From an uncultured Acidimicrobiales bacterium (GTDB lineage: Bacteria; Actinomycetota; Acidimicrobiia; Acidimicrobiales; SHLQ01), in the NCBI GenBank assembly GCA_905479685.1, contig CAJQNJ010000166.1:1-45552 (forward strand): DNA of 45,552 nucleotides. The letters run 5' to 3'. This document shows, in pieces, positions 1 to 7,200 of this stretch (position 1 is the stretch's first letter; each line of letters opens with the position of its first letter). A program made the position numbers and the translations under genes. The notes below the pieces were generated by a model that was not told the DNA's origin, ran no database searches, and was given only the letters and a program-made list of their open reading frames with translations.

Positions 1-703
1 GCTCGATCACGTCGATGAACCCGAGAGAAGACGCAATGTGTGATCTGTCATCGAGCAGTCGAGTGCCGTTGACGCAGCCTGCTCCACCAGGACTCAGGTT
101 CACTTCGCGCAGCGCTGCTGCCAATCGAGCTCCATCGCGTAGCGCTGGTGGGACGAACGAGAGCAGGTAGTGCCCGAATGTCGATGGTTGCGCCTGCTGC
201 AGGTAGGTCTGGTCTGGCATGAGCACATCTCGGTGCGCCGAAGCAACATCGGCTGCAGTGCGTGCGAAGCGACCAGCGTCACCAACAAGTGTTGCCGTCT
301 GCTTCCGAAGCACGATTCGTAAGGCCACTCGAGCTGCCTCGCGACGAGGGCGGCCAGCATGCAGCCAGCCAGCAACGGTGCCCAGACGTTCGGCAAACAG
401 ACGCTCTCGCGAGTTGTACGGCTCACCGAAATTCGGGTCGTATGGAAAGTCTTCGGCAGGTGTTGCATGAGCGATGAGCAGCTCGGCCAAGAGCTGTGCG
501 GCGATGTCCTCAGGAATGATGCTTCGACGGTGAAGATCGAGCACGTGCCCGAGATCGGCGACGTTCAACCCGTCGTGCAGCAACGGAGCGTCGGCGATCT
601 CCCAAGCGAATCCAGCATCGATCAGTTCTTGGGCGGGGCTATCACTCGATGGTCCTGCGACACGAGACGTCAACGGATCCTGGGAGTCGGATTGATTGGT
701 CAT
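1..703 (-). CDS. Argininosuccinate-lyase-like protein, aspartase/fumarase superfamily (3' end cut by window edge; XcbD1-like candidate)
   Basis: The first 234 codons of a leftward gene are visible; the rest lies outside. The ATG at 703 overlaps the TGA of the upstream PLP gene by 4 nt (ATGA), so it is translationally coupled. The protein follows the argininosuccinate lyase layout: YDPNFGEPYNSRER near residue 95, then AGRPRREAARVAL where true lyases have GRSRNDQ, then MPDQTYLQQAQPSTFGHYLL where they have MPGYTHLQ, then a SPGGAGCVNGTRL stretch matching the LGAGAGTG-type loop. The catalytic-region His of THLQ is Tyr and the Asn-Asp of SRND is gone, so ordinary argininosuccinate cleavage is unlikely. 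In Xanthobacter the second superfamily member of coenzyme M synthesis is XcbD1, and gene order here suggests the same role. Family assignment is good; the role is inferred. Confidence 0.75.
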   Translation of the reverse strand, partial: MTNQSDSQDPLTSRVAGPSSDSPAQELIDAGFAWEIADAPLLHDGLNVADLGHVLDLHRRSIIPEDIAAQLLAELLIAHATPAEDFPYDPNFGEPYNSRERLFAERLGTVAGWLHAGRPRREAARVALRIVLRKQTATLVGDAGRFARTAADVASAHRDVLMPDQTYLQQAQPSTFGHYLLSFVPPALRDGARLAAALREVNLSPGGAGCVNGTRLLDDRSHIASSLGFIDVIE

Positions 704-1722
704 AGGTCGCTGTCCTTCTGGTCGATCGGCAGAGGCGCCCGTCGGTAATCTGCTGATGAGACGTCTGGGAAGGCGCCAAGAGCACCTCCGGTCAGCCAGT
801 AGATGACAGGTCCTGTCAACCCGTTACCGTGCTGCGAGAGCCAATGAAGTGGTTTTGTGTTGTAGGTGTGGTCGATCAGTAGACCAGTGGCATCACGTAC
901 GCGTTGGCTGAACGCCACCTCCTCAGCGGTGACCATCCCGAAACCCTCACCGCGACAGTCGACGAGTCGAACGTTGTCCGCGCTCCCAGCATGGGATGCA
1001 GATCCCCCGAGCGCATTGACGGCGTCGCCTGCCTTCGCAACGATTTCGACGGCGGACCCCCTGGCTGGACGCGATACCGATGCGCCGATGATCGACCAAT
1101 CGGCGGTCAGAAGTGCCCGGCCCGCCAACAATCCCGAGATGCTGCCTCCCGACCCGACCGGAAGAACGATAGTCACGTGCTGAAGTCCGGCACTGTCCAT
1201 CTGGTCGGCGAGCTCGGTCGCCGCTGCGACAAATCCGTTGGAACCGACCAGAGTTGCGCCACCACGCGGAATCGCCACTGCCGTTCGGCCGTCTCGGCAC
1301 AACGTATCTGCGACGCTGACAGCCGTGGTCTCCATCGTGTCTCTATCGTCCGAGTTGGTGAAGACAAGCTGCGCCCCAGCCTGCACTGCGACGCGTAGCG
1401 CCGGAGGGTAGACGTCGGGCTCGGATCCGTATGCGACCTGATGTACGACGATGCCGACCTTGCGTCCGGCGGCGGCCATCGTGGCCGCGAAGTTCGAGCT
1501 TGGCCCACCAGATACGACGATGTCGGTGATCCCGCTCTCGAGAGCATCACCGATGAGAAATTCGGCGGTTCGGACTTTGTTTCCACCCCACGAGAAACCA
1601 GTCAGGTCATCTCGTTTCACCCACAGGTCATCGACGCCAAGCACGTCTGCGAGTGCGCTGTTCCGTCGAAGCGGGGTGGGAAAAACACCAAGTTCTGTCC
1701 GTGCGGGAAGGCTCAGCGCCAT
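700..1722 (-). CDS. D-cysteine desulfhydrase / ACC deaminase family PLP enzyme (XcbE1-like candidate)
   Basis: A 340-residue fold-type II PLP enzyme. N-terminal TPLRR and DLWVKRDDLTG are followed by SWGGNKVR, whose Lys is the expected Schiff-base lysine. A GGPSSNFAATMAAAGR segment replaces the QSNH region of D-cysteine desulfhydrases, and PVGSGGSISGLLAG is the phosphate-binding glycine loop. I choose the ATG at 1722, which overlaps the end of the upstream lyase gene by 10 nt; longer in-frame extensions lie inside that gene and look unrelated. The stop overlaps the next start by 4 nt. D-cysteine desulfhydrase homologues (XcbE1) belong to the bacterial coenzyme M set, and the neighbours here are the other members. 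The substrate is therefore probably a sulfonate intermediate rather than D-cysteine; that part is inference. Confidence 0.8.
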   Translation of the reverse strand: MALSLPARTELGVFPTPLRRNSALADVLGVDDLWVKRDDLTGFSWGGNKVRTAEFLIGDALESGITDIVVSGGPSSNFAATMAAAGRKVGIVVHQVAYGSEPDVYPPALRVAVQAGAQLVFTNSDDRDTMETTAVSVADTLCRDGRTAVAIPRGGATLVGSNGFVAAATELADQMDSAGLQHVTIVLPVGSGGSISGLLAGRALLTADWSIIGASVSRPARGSAVEIVAKAGDAVNALGGSASHAGSADNVRLVDCRGEGFGMVTAEEVAFSQRVRDATGLLIDHTYNTKPLHWLSQHGNGLTGPVIYWLTGGALGAFPDVSSADYRRAPLPIDQKDSDL

Positions 1723-3062
1723 GAAGCGGACTCGTTCGAACGACGAGCTTCGGCAGCCGTGACAATCGCGTCCGCCATCTCGACACAACTGCCTGTTTCC
1801 ACCGATGTGAGTTCCTGTAATTCGTCAGGCGTGGCAACGTGACTCAGGGCTTCTGCCAGTGGCTGCTCCGCGCTTCGGGCTACACGATACGCCTCGTGCA
1901 GAGCGGCCTGGGCTGCGTGTTTCCCGAGGCGGGTCGAGAGTCGTCGTAGTAGTTGCTCTGAGTGCACCGACCCGGCGGCGTGAATGTTTGCGAGCATTGC
2001 CTCCGACGAGACGCTGAGGCCGTCGACGAGTTGTCTACTGAGCGCTGTGGTGGCAGTGGCGTAGTGGCAAATCGTCGGAAGGGTCACCCACTCGGCCTTC
2101 CACCCACGCGCATCGCGTTCATGTTCTTGCACCATTGTCTCGGACAGTGACGACGAGTTGCTTCGTACGAGGCGAGCCAAGGTGACTACCTGCTCACTTC
2201 GCTCCGGATTCAGCTTGTGGGGCATCGTGATACTGCCGACGGTGGTCGCCGACGAGGCCTCGATCACCTCGCCGATTTCGGCTCGTTGCAGGGTGAACAC
2301 CTCGTTGGCCATGCGCGCAAGTGCAGCGGTGGCCAGCGTCAGAGTTCCGCCGAACTCGGCCAACCGATCGCGCGCCGTGAGCCACGAGATCCTGGGTTCC
2401 GACAGGTTGATCTCGGTGGCAAAGGCCTTCCGAAGTGGCAAGGCCTGTTCGCCGAAGAAGGCCAGCGATCCGACAGCGCCACCCAGCTGAGCCATGAGAC
2501 ACCGATTCTTCACTTCACCCATGCGCTCGAGGCTGCGACCGATCTCGTCGAGCCAGCTGGCCGTCTTGAAACCAAACGTGATCGGGGCCCCGGGTTGACC
2601 ATGGGTCCGGCCGACCATCGGTGTCGCGCGGTGAGTAATCGTGAGCTGGATCAGCGAGGCCTCGATTGCGCGAAGGTCCGTCCAGATGTATTGGCCGACC
2701 TGTGCCATCTCGAGTGCGGCAGCAGTATCTGTGACGTCCTGCACGGTGGCACCCACGTACACGTGCTCGCGCGCGGTTTCGGGCAGAAGCCGCTGGAGTT
2801 CGCGGATCAGGCCAAGCGTCGAGTGTGATGTCTCGCGTGTCCCTTCGGCGACGCGACGAATGTCGATGTCTTCGGCTCGAAGGTCGGAGATAGCTGCCGC
2901 TGATGCTCCGGGAATGATTCCCACGCTGGCCTGTGCTCTTGCCAGCGCGGCGATCACATCGAGCCACCTGCTGAGCCTGGCGCGTTCGGCGAAGAGCGAC
3001 CTGGAAAACTCGGTGGACCAGAGATCGCCGTAGATCGATGAGTCGATCAGATGGGCGTCCAC
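1713..3062 (-). CDS. Aspartase/fumarase superfamily lyase, adenylosuccinate-lyase/carboxymuconate-cycloisomerase type (XcbC1-like candidate)
   Basis: 449 residues with the complete superfamily signature GSITMPHKLNPERSE near residue 280, the MVGRTHGQPGAPITFG block that carries the catalytic-region His, and an early YVGATVQDVTDTA block. The GTG start at 3062 gives VDAHLIDSSIYGDLWS, a normal family N-terminus. It overlaps the upstream gene by 16 nt and follows a purine-rich GAGG/AGAGGG stretch. In X. autotrophicus Py2, XcbC1 of this superfamily eliminates phosphate from phosphosulfolactate to give sulfoacrylate. A phosphosulfolactate synthase two genes upstream makes that activity the best guess here. 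From sequence alone the protein could be annotated as adenylosuccinate lyase, but it sits in no purine context. Confidence 0.8.
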   Translation of the reverse strand: MDAHLIDSSIYGDLWSTEFSRSLFAERARLSRWLDVIAALARAQASVGIIPGASAAAISDLRAEDIDIRRVAEGTRETSHSTLGLIRELQRLLPETAREHVYVGATVQDVTDTAAALEMAQVGQYIWTDLRAIEASLIQLTITHRATPMVGRTHGQPGAPITFGFKTASWLDEIGRSLERMGEVKNRCLMAQLGGAVGSLAFFGEQALPLRKAFATEINLSEPRISWLTARDRLAEFGGTLTLATAALARMANEVFTLQRAEIGEVIEASSATTVGSITMPHKLNPERSEQVVTLARLVRSNSSSLSETMVQEHERDARGWKAEWVTLPTICHYATATTALSRQLVDGLSVSSEAMLANIHAAGSVHSEQLLRRLSTRLGKHAAQAALHEAYRVARSAEQPLAEALSHVATPDELQELTSVETGSCVEMADAIVTAAEARRSNESASWR

Positions 3063-3967
3063 GTGAAGCCCTCTGCCTCGATGACGGTCTGGATCGCTTC
3101 TCGAACTTCGTGCAGCGACGACCCCCATGGAACGAGCACCGCTCGGTTCTGTTGCTCCATCCCGTGCTGCAAGAGGCAACACCGGGTGATTAGCGGTCCA
3201 GCGTTTCTTCGTTCGGCTGTGATGAATTGCCGCGGGCACGTATCGATTCGAGGCGGGCGATCACCGTAGAACGCCTCGTGAATGTCGGCGGAGCGTTGGC
3301 AACCGAGCAACATCCAGTCCTGCCTCACTGGGCGCTGATCCAGGTAGGCCACGTCGGCATCAGGAAGTGCAACGCCTGCGGTTCTGCAGGGAAGTAGGAC
3401 TGAAGAGGAGTTCGCGGAAGTGCTCGAGCGCAACATGTCGAGGCTGCTGATCTCGTCGGGCACAAGCCCAATCGGCGGGAGGTCCTCGGCGAGGTCGAGA
3501 ATCCTTTGCGCCTGGTCGACGAGTTTGGAAGGTGCGGGAGGAACGATGTCGAGCACGTCGACCCAAAGGGGCTGGGGGTTCAGCAGGAAGCTGACGTGGG
3601 AGTACTTGCCCTCGACGACGAGGCACCGAGCATCAGAGTGATTGGCGCAGAGTTGGGCAAACTGCGAGGCAACACCCACATCGATGCGGTCATCTTCGAT
3701 CCAAACACACTCTGATGCCTCGGCAAGCACTCGAATGGCCGTGATCGGTGTGAACAGCTCGCCTGAGTCCTCCGTGCTGACCTCGGCCAACGCTGTCTCG
3801 CCTTCGACGCGGAGCACGAGAAACCGTGTTCGCATGTATGCATCTCGTCCCACGAAATGTCGTTCGAGTTCAGCCGGTTCGAGGCTCGGCGCGGCATGGC
3901 TGAGCGCAACCTGTCGATACTTTGCCGGAAAGATGTTCTGTGCCGTTGGGTCGAGATCGAATGTCAT
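3047..3967 (-). CDS. Uncharacterised cysteine-bearing protein inside the coenzyme M operon
   Basis: 306 residues that I do not recognise as a named enzyme. The start codon overlaps the comA stop by 4 nt (ATGA), and its own end overlaps the next lyase by 16 nt, so it is a firm operon member. The first half looks like an alpha/beta domain (FLVLRVEGETALAEV, CVWIEDDRID, CLVVEGKYSHVSFLLNP). The second half holds cysteines in short conserved-looking contexts: LLPCRTAG, LLGCQRSADIHEAFYGD, IDTCPRQFITAER and TRCCLLQHGM, followed by AVLVPWGSS. That spacing could serve a metal or Fe-S site, or redox thiols. No signal peptide or membrane segment is visible. By position it may perform a late decarboxylation, thiolation or reduction step of coenzyme M synthesis; this is a guess. 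Confidence 0.65.
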   Translation of the reverse strand: MTFDLDPTAQNIFPAKYRQVALSHAAPSLEPAELERHFVGRDAYMRTRFLVLRVEGETALAEVSTEDSGELFTPITAIRVLAEASECVWIEDDRIDVGVASQFAQLCANHSDARCLVVEGKYSHVSFLLNPQPLWVDVLDIVPPAPSKLVDQAQRILDLAEDLPPIGLVPDEISSLDMLRSSTSANSSSVLLPCRTAGVALPDADVAYLDQRPVRQDWMLLGCQRSADIHEAFYGDRPPRIDTCPRQFITAERRNAGPLITRCCLLQHGMEQQNRAVLVPWGSSLHEVREAIQTVIEAEGFTWTPI

Positions 3968-4770
3968 GCGTGCGCTGTGGCACAGGTCGAATCGGTGATC
4001 CCAATCGTGTCTGCGCGTAGCCCGAGACGCAACGACTCGACGCTCATGACCTCAGAAAGAACGATGTTTCCGACGCTCACATTAGGTCCGATGTGCCGCA
4101 TGAGCCAGGCTTGTTGACTACGACGCGGCGCCTCGTAGATGATCTTCCTCCGGTCAGGGAGTGCCTCGATCGCGGTCACGATGTCTTCGCGAACCCGCCC
4201 GTCGCCTTCATAGAGGCCGACGGTCCCAGATTCTCGGCCTTCAGCGACGACGAATGCCGCGCCGGCGTCGAGGTCGGCCTCAATCTCGTCTGTCCACTGA
4301 GAAGGTGATGCGTAGTTGGTGGGATCTTTGCTTCCCACCTCCGCCAGCACCTCGAAACCACGGCGAGACGCTTCGGTGATGAGAGAACGTTTGACATCCG
4401 AAGCCATGTCGGTCGCACCATTGCTGACCTCGAGTGTGCTGAATCCGACGGCCGCCGCCCAGTCGAAGAACTCTGCCGAGCGTTGTTGCTGCGACGCGAT
4501 CTCCAGAAGAGTTCCGCCTGTGCATGCACGTATGTTGTGGCTTCGGAGTTCGAGAATCTTGCCCGTCACCTCTGGATCGAGATAGGCAGTTCCCCAGCCG
4601 AACTTCCAAATGTCGATGAAGCCAGCGACGGAGAGCATGTATGAACGGAGTTGCTCGAGTGGCATACCCTTGTCGAGCACGTGCGTCAGACCTGAGGAGC
4701 GTGGTTTCGGCGCGCGAGCAGCAGTTGCCAAGAAGTTCGCCTGCTCGGGATTTTCCACCACGGGTTTCAT
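3964..4770 (-). CDS. comA: Phosphosulfolactate synthase, ComA/XcbB1 family
   Basis: A 268-residue TIM-barrel enzyme expected to add sulfite to phosphoenolpyruvate, giving (2R)-phosphosulfolactate, the first step of coenzyme M synthesis. Family motifs are plain: APKPRSSGLTHVLDKGMP near the N-terminus, DIWKFGWGTAYL, ACTGGTLLEIA, STLEVSNGATDM, VLAEVGSKDP, and ARESGTVGLY-like residues (EGRESGTVGLYEGDG). I place the start at the ATG at 4770, because the further in-frame Met at 4845 lies in the promoter gap. The leader begins about 36 nt upstream, after a TATAGT box. It heads the leftward operon and is followed with a 4-nt overlap by the cysteine-bearing unknown. ComA homologues also occur outside coenzyme M pathways (Bacillus sulfolactate), but the company of two fumarase-superfamily lyases and an XcbE1-like enzyme favours coenzyme M. 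Confidence 0.87.
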   Translation of the reverse strand: MKPVVENPEQANFLATAARAPKPRSSGLTHVLDKGMPLEQLRSYMLSVAGFIDIWKFGWGTAYLDPEVTGKILELRSHNIRACTGGTLLEIASQQQRSAEFFDWAAAVGFSTLEVSNGATDMASDVKRSLITEASRRGFEVLAEVGSKDPTNYASPSQWTDEIEADLDAGAAFVVAEGRESGTVGLYEGDGRVREDIVTAIEALPDRRKIIYEAPRRSQQAWLMRHIGPNVSVGNIVLSEVMSVESLRLGLRADTIGITDSTCATAHA

Positions 4771-4810
4771 TCCTGTGTTCTGAGTGGGTCTTCGACGGAA
4801 ATCGGTGAAA

Positions 4811-4842
4811 CTACTATAGGCGAAGGAGTATATCGTATCCGA
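4811..4842 (-). promoter_or_regulatory. Putative promoter/operator of the comA operon (TCGGATA-N17-TATAGTAG)
   Basis: On the minus strand TCGGATA (4842-4836) is separated by exactly 17 nt from TATAGTAG (4818-4811). TATAGT fits a bacterial -10 box, and TCGGATA sits where a -35 element belongs. The same two words at the same spacing occur upstream of the Sll0783-like gene at 10689-10658. The box lies about 40 nt before the comA start. Confidence 0.5.
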
Positions 4843-4876
4843 CACGTTCGGAAGGCAGTGAGGCGCAATCCAGACG

Positions 4877-5770
4877 TCAACTCCGAGACGGCTTCACCAC
4901 CTGTGGGAGACTGGCGCGACGTCCTTTCTCAGTCTGAATGGCTCCTGCTGCGAGGCCGATGCCGGCAAGTAGTGCCGGACCAGAACTGGCGCCAATATTT
5001 TCAATGATCGTGGCGGTTCGTTCGGCGGCGTCTTCGTGACCGATGCCGGCCTGACGTATGAGTCGATGGACCGGCTCGATGCTGTGCCCCCGCCCGGCCC
5101 AGTGCAAGAACCCCCGGCTGAGGTCGCTGGTTGCGGCGGACTGTGCATACATGGCGAGTCGTATGTCGTCTGGTCGCGCGAGCGCACGCAGGAAGAGGAC
5201 CCCTGCCAATACGTCATCGCCGACCGGAGTCAGGCCTGGCCCTCGACCCTCGAGCAGAAGGCGAAGTGACGTCAGATCTTCGTCACGTGATGCCCATTCG
5301 ACGGATCGCCAGTCGACGTCGAGATCTGGTGGTGGAAGAGGTCGGCAGATTCGTTCGAGCACCTCGAGCGAGGATTCGAGGCTCTCGGTGCCAGGGGGAA
5401 GGGGATCCCATCGGGTTGCCCGGCGTAGGTCGATCTCGACCTGCCGTGACCAAAGTCGATCGGGCGACATGGTGATCGGTGAATCAGTGCCGAGCAGAGG
5501 TGGGGGTCCGGCGTAGAGCAGGTGTAGTGGACCGGCATGAATGCGTTCTTGTCCAATCGCAAAGACCGTGGTCCCGAACTTCACGTAGTGGCCGTGACGG
5601 AAACTTGCGAGCACACGACCGTGCTGGTCGTTGCCAGTGCGCGCACGCTGCAGAACTGCGTAGGGTGCGGCTCCGATTGACCGCGCCGTCCGTTGTGGTG
5701 GCCGCCGACTCAGGACGTCGACCGATCGAGTTCGAGAAGTGCGTCGACGAAACACGTGATGGGTGCCCAT
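4877..5770 (-). CDS. ylbF: DUF2877 protein, YlbF/AllH-type subunit of an oxamate-carbamoyltransferase-like system
   Basis: 297 residues. The hallmark GRGPGLTPVGDDVLAGVLFLRAL sits near residue 175 (E. coli YlbF has a GKGPGLTPSHDD-type motif) and is followed by the usual late Gly/Ala-rich SSGPALLAGIGLAAGA segment. The ATG at 5770 overlaps the end of ylbE by 61 nt; a GTG at 5755 is an alternative, and the exact start is uncertain. In E. coli, FdrA, YlbE and YlbF encode an oxamate carbamoyltransferase used in allantoin-nitrogen metabolism with a carbamate kinase. All four partners occur in this locus, but fdrA and the kinase lie about 6 kb away in another unit. The substrate here is unknown. A 106-nt gap with its own promoter-like motif separates it from comA downstream. 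Confidence 0.82.
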   Translation of the reverse strand: MGTHHVFRRRTSRTRSVDVLSRRPPQRTARSIGAAPYAVLQRARTGNDQHGRVLASFRHGHYVKFGTTVFAIGQERIHAGPLHLLYAGPPPLLGTDSPITMSPDRLWSRQVEIDLRRATRWDPLPPGTESLESSLEVLERICRPLPPPDLDVDWRSVEWASRDEDLTSLRLLLEGRGPGLTPVGDDVLAGVLFLRALARPDDIRLAMYAQSAATSDLSRGFLHWAGRGHSIEPVHRLIRQAGIGHEDAAERTATIIENIGASSGPALLAGIGLAAGAIQTEKGRRASLPQVVKPSRS

Positions 5771-7143
5771 GCGACACCTGCACCGACCTGTCCAGATCCG
5801 TCTGATGCATGGACTATGCCGGTGTTCACCGCTGGCGTGATGCCTGACTCGACCACCTTGCGGACATCGACGCCGACCGGCGTGCCGACGTTGTCGAGAA
5901 TCGGTAGTCGAAATCGGCTGCTTTCACCAGCACAGATCCGTTGCATGTTCCGGGTTGCAGCGATCGCATCAGCCATCCGGCCACCGAGGAAACCAGCGAC
6001 CGCTGGTGAATTCGCGGCAGCGGGTCCGCCCAGTCCTACAAGTTCGAGCACTGCGCTGTCTCCGATGTCAGGGGCACTCGTCTCGGGACCGTGGCCGGGG
6101 TAGTACAACGCATCTTGAACAGGTGGACTTGGTGCAAGAAACCACTGGTCATCGCGCCCCGAGAGTCGAATGCCATAGGTTGTGCCGTTGCGACACATCG
6201 TGGTGATGATGCTCGACCCAGCGACCTCACCTGCCCATAGCGTGAGGGCTTTCGCACTCGCCATCGCGATGTTGAGGAACATCAAATGGTTTCCGCTGAG
6301 GAACGACGCAACATCGCCGGCGGCTGCGTGAGTCGAGCGAACAAGATGAGGCAGAAGGTCGCGAAGCATGAGGTTCGTCGTGGCCTGCGTTCGCATGTGG
6401 ACGTCGTCTCCCATGGGGACGCCTTGGGCTGCGAGCGAGAAGGTGTCGGTCGGGCCCATCGATGCGATGGCAGAAGCCAGCACCGGCCCAACACTGTCGC
6501 GAAGGAAACGGAGACGTTCGATCGCCTCATCGCTGTCCACGCCGAACCAGGCGACTTGGCCCGATCCCTGATTGAGCGGAGCGAATGCTTCGGTACCCCC
6601 GAGGTCGTTGCTCACGACGTACATTGGCGAGGAAGGCCCGATGGCCGACGCCATCGGTACGACTGTTCTGTGCAGGTTGGCTGGTGCAAGTTCGACATCT
6701 CCGCCCGCAACGGCCTGTCCTGCTGCAGCCACGTCTGGCGCCCACCCTTCAGCGACGATGACAGCTTGGACCGAGCGTCGTAGCGGGTCGCACATCTCCG
6801 ACCAGCCAATACTGGGACCGCAGTGGAGAATCGTTCGGCTCGACATCGAGGGGATCACCTGTGCTGCCGTCTCGATACCTCGGAGCAGTGGGACGCCATC
6901 GTTCAGCCGCCGGACGACCTCCGTGTTGGCCGTATCGATCGCCGCCGACTTCGGCCCCAGTAGCCGACCGAGCGCAGCCACGCTGTCCGTATCCCCGCCA
7001 GCGGGAATGCGCCAGTCGACACCCACCACTGATGCACCCTGATCGCGGACGGCTTCTTCGAACAGTGGCAGGCCGACGTTGACCACTCGGAGCTCGGTTG
7101 GAAGTTCTACGGTCCTCGCATGATCGGAGTTGGAAATCGACAT
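5710..7143 (-). CDS. ylbE: DUF1116 protein, YlbE/AllG-type subunit of an oxamate-carbamoyltransferase-like system
   Basis: 477 residues. The DUF1116 blocks are clear: TILHCGPSIGWSEMCDPLR followed by IVAEGWA, SLAAQGVPMGDDVHMR, ITTMCRNGTTYGIRLSG, GPAAANSPAVAGFLG, and the C-terminal VGVDVRKVVESGITPAVNTGIVH. The first 60 residues hold an extra module, RVVNVGLPLFEEAVR through VVGVDWRIPAGG. As I recall, E. coli FdrA carries a similar module (INIGLRSF..., VHYQWSPVAGG) at its own C-terminus; here FdrA lacks it and YlbE has it. The gene begins the leftward run from a divergent promoter shared with the AIR-synthase-like gene (57 nt between starts) and overlaps ylbF by 61 nt. Family call is strong; enzymatic partner and substrate are inferred. 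Confidence 0.87.
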   Translation of the reverse strand: MSISNSDHARTVELPTELRVVNVGLPLFEEAVRDQGASVVGVDWRIPAGGDTDSVAALGRLLGPKSAAIDTANTEVVRRLNDGVPLLRGIETAAQVIPSMSSRTILHCGPSIGWSEMCDPLRRSVQAVIVAEGWAPDVAAAGQAVAGGDVELAPANLHRTVVPMASAIGPSSPMYVVSNDLGGTEAFAPLNQGSGQVAWFGVDSDEAIERLRFLRDSVGPVLASAIASMGPTDTFSLAAQGVPMGDDVHMRTQATTNLMLRDLLPHLVRSTHAAAGDVASFLSGNHLMFLNIAMASAKALTLWAGEVAGSSIITTMCRNGTTYGIRLSGRDDQWFLAPSPPVQDALYYPGHGPETSAPDIGDSAVLELVGLGGPAAANSPAVAGFLGGRMADAIAATRNMQRICAGESSRFRLPILDNVGTPVGVDVRKVVESGITPAVNTGIVHASDGSGQVGAGVAWAPITCFVDALLELDRSTS

Positions 7144-7181
7144 CTGCTCGTTCGCTCCATTTCTCTACCGACAAGGATTGT

Positions 7182-7189
7182 TTACTATA
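7182..7189 (-). promoter_or_regulatory. TATAGTAA motif in the divergent ylbE / AIR-synthase-like promoter
   Basis: The minus strand reads TATAGTAA about 40 nt before the ylbE start. The same bases read TTACTATA on the plus strand and give a TACTAT box at 7183-7188, only 12 nt before the ATG at 7201, so the rightward transcript may have almost no leader. No TCGGATA lies at the 17-nt spacing here. An AT-rich GTATCGTAT stretch overlaps the site, unusual in this GC-rich DNA. Confidence 0.4.
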
Positions 7190-7200
7190 CGATACGAGAT

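Noticed and set aside
1713-3239. Longer start (59 more codons) for the fumarase-superfamily lyase
   Set aside because: The added residues lie inside the upstream gene and are unlike the family; the GTG at 3062 gives a normal N-terminus.
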